This document shows positions 7,583-15,140 of a stretch of DNA of 54,656 nt, one piece after another. The notes under the pieces were generated by a model. It did no database searches. It saw only the letters and a program-made list of their open reading frames with translations, and was not told the DNA's origin. Location of the stretch: the NCBI RefSeq assembly GCF_900060185.1, contig NZ_FIZY01000037.1:1-54656 (forward strand). Direction: 5' to 3'. The position numbers and the translations under genes are program-made. Source of the DNA: Grimontia marina (GTDB lineage Bacteria > Pseudomonadota > Gammaproteobacteria > Enterobacterales > Vibrionaceae). Numbering within the stretch: the stretch's first letter is position 1; each line of letters opens with the position of its first letter.

Positions 7583-8536
7583 TTATATTTTTTTGAATTC
7601 AATGCTGTAATAATCCATATTTCTTGTCGCTTTCCAGATATCTAAGTAACCAGTAGAGAGAGCATGACTACCTTGCACATCAGCTTTAGTCGTTTCCGAT
7701 TTTAAACCGATTAGACAATTGTTTATTGCGCTCGATGATAATTTCATCTGATATATAACCTGGGGATTTTGGCTAAGCTTAGCCAGTGCCATTGCAACAG
7801 ATATTCTCTCAGCATCATCAGTAATTTCATAAAGATTTACAGTACATGAACTATTCTCAGAATTTACCACTGAGTATGATGAAATCACTATTTTATTTTT
7901 GATGCGTTCGTCGCGGATGGCATTAAGATCTGGAATTATTACCCTATCAGATTGCTCCAACCTAAGAATAACTCGATGTTCTTGTTCATAAATCCACTCA
8001 TCACTCTTTTGTAAAAACACCTCGTAAAGAACTCTGTCAGCGCCTTCCGCCGATATATTTGAATAGTCATAGTCAAATTTATCATTCCGATATCGTAGCC
8101 CTTTTCTATAAGAAATAGGTTTCGGTACGCCATCGAACTGCGACCATTCTTCGCCCCAAGCGGAGTTTATCAGAGAGTCAGCTCTAAATAACTTTTCAAA
8201 AATTGAACCATGTTGTGGGAAATGTGCCACACCTGCGACTATTCCCTTATGCTCATTTGCGTAGTGCGCCCACATTAGAAGGTTTTCTTTATTTTCGGTA
8301 AAGCTTATGACGCCTATATGGTGCATTCTAAAATCGACGTACTGCGAGAATTTCAACTCACCAAATTCTGGATCCCAAGAAGTTGACTCGTCAAATTCGC
8401 TAGCCAATTCATCTAAACTATTTCGGCAAAAAGCAGCTTCAAAAGGGGCATTTAGCGCACTTAGTTGTGAAAGACGAATAAAACCCTCTTCGAAGAAGTT
8501 TCGTGGTTTACTCATGTATTTAAAGAGCTGCTTCAA
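7583..8536 (-). CDS. DUF2971 family protein
   Basis: A 317-residue protein matching the DUF2971 pattern: an N-terminal KYMSKPRNFFEEG with a following ALNAPFEAAF (the family usually has NDPFE here), then ISFTENKENLLMWAHYANEHKG, then EQEHRVILRL. Function is unknown. Members are scattered in bacterial accessory regions, often near phage-defence or toxin-antitoxin genes. It is the second gene of a minus-strand pair with the 8667-9329 gene, 130 bp apart. No signal peptide or membrane segment is seen, so it should be cytosolic. Composition is AT-rich like its partner. Confidence 0.72.
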   Translation of the reverse strand: MKQLFKYMSKPRNFFEEGFIRLSQLSALNAPFEAAFCRNSLDELASEFDESTSWDPEFGELKFSQYVDFRMHHIGVISFTENKENLLMWAHYANEHKGIVAGVAHFPQHGSIFEKLFRADSLINSAWGEEWSQFDGVPKPISYRKGLRYRNDKFDYDYSNISAEGADRVLYEVFLQKSDEWIYEQEHRVILRLEQSDRVIIPDLNAIRDERIKNKIVISSYSVVNSENSSCTVNLYEITDDAERISVAMALAKLSQNPQVIYQMKLSSSAINNCLIGLKSETTKADVQGSHALSTGYLDIWKATRNMDYYSIEFKKI

Positions 8537-8666
8537 ACGGTGCCTCTACTTAGGGTGTAAAAATATAACAATTTATTAGATCTCAAAGTGGGGTGATTAA
8601 ACATCCCACTTTAGGGTTTTCTATGCGTGTGACGGATATGTAGCGTAACGCGTTCACCTTGATGTT

Positions 8667-9329
8667 TTATGCTTTTGCCTGTGACTTACGTCTAAAGTGG
8701 TGATTAGGCGTACAGATCGTATTAGTGTTCGAACTAATTTTATGAGTAACCGCATACACTGAGTTTAACTGCGTCAAAACACCAGTAATAGCGGTATAGA
8801 GCTGAAATAAAGACACTTGCTCTGAAATCGACTGATTAATAACACTCAACTTTTTACGCTTATCAACGTCTGAATGAAAAAAGTCAGAATTAAACCAAAG
8901 ATTAATTATTTCTCGGTTGCTTACAGGGTGCCCCATTGAGTCACTCATATCACAACGGTTCATCATTTCATTGTACTGCTTGCGCACTAAATCGAGGTAA
9001 TTGCGTGCCCATTCATCTTTAGCTCGTCTTCTCAAAAGGCCAATAACCGATTCAAGCTTTGTTGGCTCTTTTTCGGCATAGAAAAATCGAAATTTGAGTG
9101 CAAGATTTTGAATATGATCTAGTTCTGGAGTATTGGCTTCAAACGTTGCTTTTTTTACTTCTGGATCGTCTGATATTGCATGTTTCGCGATGGCTCCAAC
9201 GTAATAACGTTTCACTGCGCTTTCGAAGCTTTCCACTCTTCGTCTAAACTCATCAATGCGAAACAACTCTTCTTTAGAAAGTTGTTCTAGTTCACTTTCT
9301 CGATTTATCAAATGATTAGAAATGTTCAT
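8667..9329 (-). CDS. Unknown, mostly alpha-helical protein
   Basis: A 220-residue protein with no firm family. It looks all-helical and highly charged in the first half (RESELEQLSKEELFRIDEF), then has FRFFYAEKEPTKL, KDEWARNYLDLVRKQY, and a segment LWFNSDFFHSDVDKRKKL that recalls HEPN/AbiU2-like proteins, though I cannot confirm this. The C-terminal 25 residues are polar and look unstructured. It sits upstream of the DUF2971 gene on the same strand, inside the pair of 31-bp repeats, so the two probably form one mobile module. Confidence 0.6.
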   Translation of the reverse strand: MNISNHLINRESELEQLSKEELFRIDEFRRRVESFESAVKRYYVGAIAKHAISDDPEVKKATFEANTPELDHIQNLALKFRFFYAEKEPTKLESVIGLLRRRAKDEWARNYLDLVRKQYNEMMNRCDMSDSMGHPVSNREIINLWFNSDFFHSDVDKRKKLSVINQSISEQVSLFQLYTAITGVLTQLNSVYAVTHKISSNTNTICTPNHHFRRKSQAKA

Positions 9330-9541
9330 CTTTTTCCTTGAGGAGTAACGCTTTACAAACGGTGCTTTTCCGTGTGTGCATTCCGTCTATGTTGCTGCAA
9401 TTTATTATGAAACTCAATCAGTATCCGTTTATTGCCGTGAATTGAAGATAGATTTCACAAAGAAAAAACCAGAACTTTCCGTATAGTTCCCAGAACATGG
9501 ATTAGAAAAATTTTACCTGCCTGAGCATGTGTCTTTAGTCA

Positions 9542-9572
9542 AGAGTATCTACTCTAAATGATTTTGGGGCAT
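9542..9572. repeat. 31-bp direct repeat, copy B
   Basis: Partner of 7395-7425 (28/31). It starts with AGAGTATCTACTCT, whose 6-bp arms AGAGTA/TACTCT are inverted repeats, and lies 3 bp past the stop codon of the SNase gene. Confidence 0.75.
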
Positions 9573-9575
9573 TTT

Positions 9576-10022
9576 CTAGTAACACCAGGTTTCGCGCTTT
9601 CCTCCCTGATATGGCCTCGCTATTCCTGCTTTGATGAGTTTATCCGCAAGTAGCTGGCCATCAATTTCAACGTCTGCCAATAGGCGAAAATACTTTCCGC
9701 GCTCGATGTTTGTCAGGCGTATCTCTTTGGCGGTGCGCAGCTGTTCAACGGTGAACTGTTTGGCCACTCTGGCCAAGTGCTTTTCAGTTTTGCACTTCCC
9801 GCGAATTTCGGGGGCATCTACTCCTTTCACTCGGACGGGGACATGTTGACCGACAATAGCTGGCCAGCCATCGATATTGACCCGAAAGGTATCAGCATCA
9901 TAAATCGAAGTGACCTTACTGACAGTAGCGATGCCATACTGTTTTTTCGCGTGGGTATGTGCTGGGAGTATGAGTAGTAATGTGGCTAATACCGCCAGTG
10001 GCCAACGCTTATTCAAGCTCAA
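9576..10022 (-). CDS. Exported SNase-type (thermonuclease) nuclease
   Basis: A 148-residue staphylococcal-nuclease-like protein with an N-terminal signal peptide (cleavage likely after AHTHA, residue 25). Active-site residues are visible by comparison with the family: DADT at 42-45, Arg64 in VRVKG, DAPE at 69-72 (Asp and Glu) and Arg113 in KYFRLL. It should hydrolyse DNA or RNA in the periplasm or outside the cell with calcium. Its ATG lies 14 bp inside the upstream pilin-like gene, so the two are coupled. Small SNases of this type are frequent on integrative elements and plasmids. Confidence 0.88.
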   Translation of the reverse strand: MSLNKRWPLAVLATLLLILPAHTHAKKQYGIATVSKVTSIYDADTFRVNIDGWPAIVGQHVPVRVKGVDAPEIRGKCKTEKHLARVAKQFTVEQLRTAKEIRLTNIERGKYFRLLADVEIDGQLLADKLIKAGIARPYQGGKRETWCY

Positions 10023-10542
10023 AATACCTGTAGTTCACCTTCGCTGTGAATGTCTTGTTTCCTACCTGAGCCTCCAGAAAACTGATGTGATTTTCTTTCC
10101 TGTCGCCGCCTAAAAACATCGAGTAGCTGTTGTTGTCGAACATGAATTTTGTCTGTGTGGTGAGTCGTTTTAAGGCTATGTCGGGGTGTTTGTTACCAAA
10201 CACGGTAGCTATCCGCTTCTCGTTGGCAATCTCTGCGGCGGTGTCTTCATCATCTGAGCATTTGGTAACGGTGCTGTAAGGCGAGGCAACCAGGCACCAG
10301 GTTGTGTCTTCGGTGGTTGCATCATTGGGTATGTTGATAAGGTGAATGTAGGCTGGCTTCCATCGCCTATCGGCGTAAGCACCGGCAAAGTCAACGAGCT
10401 GTTGAATATCCATGGCCAGCTTCTCTGCTTTGGCATTGGCGACTTGGGTTGTGTACACCGGAACAGCCACGGCAGTGACTACGGCGAGCACTGAAATGGT
10501 GACGATCATTTCTATCAGTGAAATCCCTTTGGCTGTTTTCAT
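10009..10542 (-). CDS. Type IV pilin/pseudopilin-like protein
   Basis: A 177-residue protein with a class III (prepilin peptidase) leader. MKTAKG is followed by ISLIEMIVTISVLAVVTAV, with cleavage after Gly6 and the conserved Glu at mature position 5. Two cysteines close together (WCLVAS...TKCSD) could form a small disulfide loop. No other pilus assembly gene is in the window, so it would have to use the host prepilin peptidase and assembly machinery. It is the third gene of a compact four-gene operon, 12 bp after the hydrolase gene and overlapping the nuclease gene by 14 bp. Confidence 0.8.
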   Translation of the reverse strand: MKTAKGISLIEMIVTISVLAVVTAVAVPVYTTQVANAKAEKLAMDIQQLVDFAGAYADRRWKPAYIHLINIPNDATTEDTTWCLVASPYSTVTKCSDDEDTAAEIANEKRIATVFGNKHPDIALKRLTTQTKFMFDNNSYSMFLGGDRKENHISFLEAQVGNKTFTAKVNYRYFELE

Positions 10543-10554
10543 GTGATAACTCCT

Positions 10555-11073
10555 TTATATCAATCTGAATCGGTTGGCTTTCCATTCCAGCCCATCAATC
10601 AGGCCACGGTCGTACATGCCACCCCAATCGTAGAAAAACGGCGCAAACCCTTCGCTGCCGGTTAAGTGTGAAAGGCCAATGCAGGCGATCACTACGGCAC
10701 CGGCTATCGCGTATTCAATCGGGTCGCCGGTGCGGAATCTGCCGCCAAAGAGGTGAAAGCGCCGGTCGCTGTAAGGCGAGAACGGCACACCAGAAACCGT
10801 CATGGCATCGGTGACAATGTGACTCACTCCGCCCCAGGCAAAGGCGGCTAACAGGCCGTGCCAGTCCCACACGAAAGTGGCCGCAAGGGCGAAGATCAGC
10901 CAGTGGGTGAAGATGTGGGTCGGTCCACGGTGTTTGATGCGCTTGCCGGTGACTTTAACCACCCATTCCATCCAGTCCGGAGCTGTGGCACCGGCAATGC
11001 AGGCAGCGACGTGCGGCGGGGATATCACGGCGCACATGGCACCGGCGATCAGGGTGTGGCTGAACCAGCGCAC
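10555..11073 (-). CDS. YdjM-like membrane-bound metal-dependent hydrolase
   Basis: A 172-residue inner-membrane protein of the YdjM/DUF457 family. Likely metal-binding residues are visible: the N-terminal His6 in WFSHTL, PDWMEW, HRGPTHIFTHW, and SHIVTDAMT. Hydrophobic stretches cover about 7-30, 55-75, 76-95 and 121-140. E. coli YdjM is under LexA control, but no LexA box is visible here. The biochemical role of the family is poorly known. It overlaps the stop of the preceding gene by about one base and runs into the pilin-like gene, so it belongs to the same operon. Confidence 0.8.
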   Translation of the reverse strand: MRWFSHTLIAGAMCAVISPPHVAACIAGATAPDWMEWVVKVTGKRIKHRGPTHIFTHWLIFALAATFVWDWHGLLAAFAWGGVSHIVTDAMTVSGVPFSPYSDRRFHLFGGRFRTGDPIEYAIAGAVVIACIGLSHLTGSEGFAPFFYDWGGMYDRGLIDGLEWKANRFRLI

Positions 11074-11633
11074 TAGTTTTCCTGTTTTCCTGCCGGTGGT
11101 AACCAGGCAAGTTGTTTGAGGTAGGTGTTGATGTCAGGCGCTTTACCATCATCGCACATGGCGGCGAGTGCTAAGCGGTGTTCGGTGACTTTGGCTTCAA
11201 ACTTCAGTATGTCGCGCTGCGTAGTGGCCACACTTTCAAGGTACGCCACCTGTTCGCTGATGTTGGCCACACCCTCTTTCACCCTTGCCTGTGAACGGGC
11301 TTCGAGAGAAAGGTAAAGTCCCATCATGCGGTAGGCATGGTTACGGTTGGCCATGGAGTCCACAAACTCAGCCACGGCGGTCGCCGTTGCTGTTCTGCGC
11401 TGATATTCCCACTGGCGTTCGCGGGAAAGTTCGGTAGAGCTGTAAAGCGGCATTTTGCCGACAATCCCGACATAGTGTTCGCTGATCTCTGGCCAGCCTT
11501 CGGTATCGTATTGGTCATAGCTTGATTTCATGCCAGCAACGAGGTCGATATCGAGCTTGAATTTGCTCTTCTCTGGATAGCAGTTGAGCACGGCCTGATA
11601 GATGGCTCGGCACTTTTGATGGTATCGAAATGA
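11073..11633 (-). pseudogene. 5'-truncated gene of unknown function, first gene of the pilin/nuclease operon
   Basis: The frame can start at GTG 11591 (172 residues), but it is open further upstream and keeps protein-like sequence (QKCRAIYQAV before LNCYPEKS) until a TAA about 40 bp upstream, within what appears to be foreign DNA joined to the IS remnant. So the original N-terminus was probably removed. The remaining product is helical, with a likely coiled-coil stretch EARSQARVKEGVANISEQVA near residues 104-125. I do not recognise the family. Loss of the 5' end would also remove the operon's promoter. Confidence 0.55.
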
Positions 11634-12329
11634 TTAAGTCGCTACTGAGAAAGATAGAATATGGAGAACTCTCTTAGTAACGCTATCAAAACTCCGGCGG
11701 TCAAAAATCGTCAGGGAGTGAGCGGGAGCCGAAGCCGCCAGCTGTTTGGCATAAGAGACCTCACCTGTCGAGCTGGGCCCAAAGACAACATCATGTAATA
11801 AACGACTTCGCAGCGATGTGAGGGCACATAATCGAACAATCGGGTATTCAGTATGGTGGTTTTCATTGTACTTGATGTATTGGAAGTGCTCCGCAAGACA
11901 GGCGGTATCATGGGTGCGGAACTGAGTGCCGTCGACTGAAAGTAAACTTAGGCCAAACCATTTGTCATCGCTATCTTCCTGCTGGGTCCAATGGGCTGCT
12001 GTCAGTTTAAAAAGCGCTTCCAAAGGTTGGGCGGTGAGGCGCTTTCTCGCTTGAGGGATAGCACTTGGTGCAACAGAATCCCCTAAGTGGTTGGAAAGCT
12101 TGAGGTCTAATTTATCTAAAACTTCCGTGATGGGTTTATCCCGATACAAGCCAATACCGACAATCAACCAAACGACAAGTTCGGCGGGTAACTTACGCCG
12201 TCTCATACTGGCTTTGTTGGTCGAATCAAGGGCTTGCTCTATCCATTCGAGCGGGAGTTCTTTTTAGAAGAGGGCCATTGATTCGGGTGCAGCAAACGTA
12301 TCGACATCAATCAGCCAGTGAGCCAACAT
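11634..12329 (-). pseudogene. IS4-family transposase remnant, internal stop and missing C-terminus
   Basis: The frame opens at ATG 12329 (MLAHWLIDVDTFAAPES) and meets a TAA at 12264-12266, codon 22. It continues in the same frame with KELPLEWIEQALDSTNKAS and the longer open stretch from 12206 to 11634. Features are those of IS4-family transposases: the N-terminal IS4 domain (LPAELVVWLIVGIGLYRD, ARKRL), then the first catalytic Asp region LLSVDGTQF. The sequence ends soon after LTIFDRRSF, so the later DDE residues are absent. It cannot encode an active transposase. Confidence 0.85.
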
Positions 12330-12400
12330 AAAAAATACCCTCAGCAATTAGTGTACTGAGAGTATTGTTAACCATCTGTAGGATCGTTCAACTGATCAAT
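11634..12400 (-). mobile_element. Decayed IS4-family insertion sequence
   Basis: The transposase remnant plus about 70 bp of upstream sequence ending near AACTGATCAATGCC, which occurs beside a second AACTGATC at about 12408. The outer boundary is approximate because the second terminal inverted repeat is missing with the 3' half of the transposase. The element separates the accessory block from core-type genes. Confidence 0.55.
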
Positions 12401-12474
12401 GCCTTAACTGATCGGTGTTACGCTCAGAGAGCGGGCTTTTTCGTTTCTTTCAGTATTGATTTCGACCTTATCAC

Positions 12475-13506
12475 TTAGCGATACAGAAACAGCTTCTTGC
12501 TCGCGATGGTAAGTTGCGCCAACTGTCTCGCGAGTTCGCGATTCAACCAAAGGTAACCGTAATAACTGATGTCACTGGCGTCATCATCGTCGGACAATTG
12601 ATGTTTGGGTTTGAGGCTCATCAGGAGCAAGGAATCCGTATCCAAGATATCGACTTCACGGTTCACCAAGCCGTTTCTCAACCCATCAAATTGTGATGCT
12701 AACTCTTCTTTAGCGGCTTCCAATCCATGAAGATCGCCAATCTTCTCTTTGCCCTGTTGGCTATCCCAGTGTGTGCTGATTAGGGTTTCCAAGTCGGTAT
12801 AAATACGTTTTTCTATAGCAAGAATAGAGGCTAAAACAGGTTTTAAGGGACCCGATTCTCTTGCAGCATGTGGAAGTAAGCCTTGTTGTTTCTCAATCAT
12901 GTCAGACAGGGTATTCGCATTTTGCGGGACAAATGTGTTGTTTGACATGGCTTCATTGTGTTGATGGTAAAACTGACCGCATTGGAGACAAAACGATTCA
13001 AGTAGATAGATGAATTGATCGGTAGCTCTGGCTGGAAAAACATAAAGACTGGCGAGAATCGATAATACTGCAGCCCAAACAACGTTGAGAATACGCCAGC
13101 CAGCTGCTTCAAAATCGGCTGGGCCGCCACCCGCAACTATCACTATGGTTATCGCCGCCATGAGCGCAGCGTAAGCGTATTTCTCTTGTGTGAAGTACAT
13201 AGTGCCAATGAGTAGGCCAAAAAAAGCGAGGTGATGTGTCCAATGATATTGTGGAGGAATGAGGAAAAGGGCTAAACCTACAGATGCTCCAGCGACCGTG
13301 CCCCAAATCCTTTGGTTTGCTTTGGATATCACACCTCCGACAAAGGGAATTGCACCAAGTATGGTGACGGCGGTGATCAGTGCCCAGTAACCATAAGGAA
13401 GATTGAATTGCCTGACAATCATGAGGATCAATCCCATTACCAAGGCGACCCTCAGCATATAAAGTAGCCGTGAATGTTGAATAGCAAAACTGTGGTAATG
13501 GGACAT
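12475..13506 (-). CDS. FUSC-family inner-membrane protein (aromatic acid exporter type)
   Basis: A 343-residue protein with about six hydrophobic segments in the first 165 residues (LRVALVMGLILMIVRQF, YGYWALITAVTILGAIPFVGG, and so on), then a long cytosolic domain of about 175 residues. The PYGYWALITAVTIL...KANQRIWGTVAGASVG pattern is that of FUSC/YccS/AaeB-type proteins, linked to efflux of aromatic acids or fusaric acid. It is shorter than the two-half AaeB exporters and has no adjacent membrane-fusion protein, so the substrate and partner are unknown. The gene is single, on the core side of the IS remnant. Confidence 0.75.
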   Translation of the reverse strand: MSHYHSFAIQHSRLLYMLRVALVMGLILMIVRQFNLPYGYWALITAVTILGAIPFVGGVISKANQRIWGTVAGASVGLALFLIPPQYHWTHHLAFFGLLIGTMYFTQEKYAYAALMAAITIVIVAGGGPADFEAAGWRILNVVWAAVLSILASLYVFPARATDQFIYLLESFCLQCGQFYHQHNEAMSNNTFVPQNANTLSDMIEKQQGLLPHAARESGPLKPVLASILAIEKRIYTDLETLISTHWDSQQGKEKIGDLHGLEAAKEELASQFDGLRNGLVNREVDILDTDSLLLMSLKPKHQLSDDDDASDISYYGYLWLNRELARQLAQLTIASKKLFLYR

Positions 13507-13595
13507 AGCATAGGGCGTTGGAAGAATGGTGCTGAAAGCTTATTCACAGACGTGCAAATTTGCTTTTCTAATAGTGCGACAGTCAGGAATAGAAA

Positions 13596-13619
13596 AATCC
13601 CCGCATGAAGCGGGGATTG
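13596..13619 (-). terminator. Terminator of gltS
   Basis: Stem AATCCCCGC / GCGGGGATT, followed on the minus strand by a T run, directly after the gltS stop. Confidence 0.85.
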
Positions 13620-13621
13620 TG

Positions 13622-14848
13622 TTAACCGATGAACGTCAGTGTGGTTTGTAGAATGATCAGGTTGACGATATCAATAAAGAACGCGCCCACAATCGGCACC
13701 ACCATAAAGGCCTGTGGAGATGGGCCGAAGCGGTTTACCACCGAACCCATATTCATCACCGCCGTCGGTGTCGCACCAAGACCAAAACCACAATGTCCAC
13801 TGGAGATAACCGCGGCATCATAGTTTCTACCCATCACACGATACGTGACAAAGTAAGAAAACAGCGCCAGCATCAATGACTGCACCATGAGAATCGCCAG
13901 AAATGGCAGCGCCAGATCGAGAATGTTCCAAAGCTTCAGGCTCATTAGCGCCATGGCAAGGAACAGTGCCAGCGAAACCGCACCTAGTATATCGACGGTT
14001 TCCACATCCAGTTTTTCTACTTTAGTCACTTCGAGAACGTTGGTAATGACCACGCCGATAAACAGGGCATAAACGAAATCTGGGATCATCAGCCAGCTGA
14101 TTTCAAAACTGCTGACCCATTGCTCGAGATACTTTGCACCCGTCACACAGATCAACAACACAAACAGGGTTTCGATGACCTTCTTCGCAGTGACTTTGTC
14201 CTGCTCATTCTCGTTATATGTGACCAGTTCAGGGAATTGCTCATGCGTATTGTTGGTGTTGCCGTACTGGGATTTGAGTTTGTTCTTTTCAACCAGACGT
14301 TGAGCAACAGGGCTGCCAATAATACCGCCCATCACCAAGCCAAAAGTGGCGGATGCCATGGCAATCTCAAGGACATTCTCCAAGCCATAAGCATCCTGAA
14401 AAGTCTGAGACCAAGCTGCACCGGTACCATGACCACCCGATAGGGTAATGGAACCAGCAATCAAACCCATCAGCGGGTCGAGCCCCAGCGCTGTTGCCAT
14501 GGAAATACCAATGCCGTTTTGCAGCACGATATACAGCGATGCAACACCGAGGAAAATAAAGACCTTTGCGCCGCCTTTCAGTAGCTGAGTATAGTTCGCC
14601 GCCAGTCCGACCGTTGCAAAGAACATCAGCATAAAGGTGTGTTGTAGCGGAAGGTGAAATTCCAGCTCAATGCCATTTAAGTGCAGCGCAGTAATTGCGC
14701 CAGCCACCACCAAGCCACCGACAATGGGTTCAGGGATGTTGAACTTCTTAAAGACGGATACGCGGGCGTTAATAAAGTGTCCAAGGAAGAGCACGAAAAT
14801 CGCAATCAGGAAGGATTCGAGTGCGCCCACGGAAATGAGTTGATTCAT
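13622..14848 (-). CDS. gltS: Sodium/glutamate symporter GltS
   Basis: A 408-residue membrane protein, the usual length for GltS (about 400). It takes up L-glutamate with sodium across the inner membrane. The family's two re-entrant glycine-rich loops are visible as SITLSGGHGTGAAWSQTF in the first half and SSGHCGFGLGATPTAVMNM in the second. About ten hydrophobic segments fill the rest, with a polar central loop (NKLKSQYGNTNNTHEQF). A strong terminator follows. It is transcribed away from its neighbours as a single gene. Confidence 0.95.
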   Translation of the reverse strand: MNQLISVGALESFLIAIFVLFLGHFINARVSVFKKFNIPEPIVGGLVVAGAITALHLNGIELEFHLPLQHTFMLMFFATVGLAANYTQLLKGGAKVFIFLGVASLYIVLQNGIGISMATALGLDPLMGLIAGSITLSGGHGTGAAWSQTFQDAYGLENVLEIAMASATFGLVMGGIIGSPVAQRLVEKNKLKSQYGNTNNTHEQFPELVTYNENEQDKVTAKKVIETLFVLLICVTGAKYLEQWVSSFEISWLMIPDFVYALFIGVVITNVLEVTKVEKLDVETVDILGAVSLALFLAMALMSLKLWNILDLALPFLAILMVQSLMLALFSYFVTYRVMGRNYDAAVISSGHCGFGLGATPTAVMNMGSVVNRFGPSPQAFMVVPIVGAFFIDIVNLIILQTTLTFIG

Positions 14849-15086
14849 AAAGCCTCTGTGTTCTCATCATCTTCCGTAATGAGTGAGAGTCTTCGTTCTA
14901 GCGCGCTTTGGAGAGAGTATTTAACTAAATCTGGTGACGGTATCCATAACCGCAAGCGCTAGCCAGCTTAAAACAGGGCGACGTTATCTCATATTGTTGA
15001 ATAGAATGACAAGTCTATCCGAGAAAATATTCACACACCTCCACAAGCGATGAGAACGTGCCGCTACGCCATGTTGACGTTGTCAG

Positions 15087-15121
15087 AAAAAGCCGGGCGA
15101 TGTTGAAATTTGAGCCCGGCT
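15087..15121 (-). terminator. Terminator of the exported amidohydrolase gene
   Basis: Stem AGCCGGGC / GCCCGGCT with a 15-nt loop and a T run on the minus strand, about 20 bp beyond the stop. Confidence 0.8.
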
Positions 15122-15140
15122 TAATAAGGTCTTGAGTCAA

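Noticed and set aside
12421-12440. CGCTC/GAGCG hairpin followed by GGGCTTTTT beside the IS remnant
   Set aside because: It looks like a terminator with its left half lost at the junction, but the arms are too short to call.
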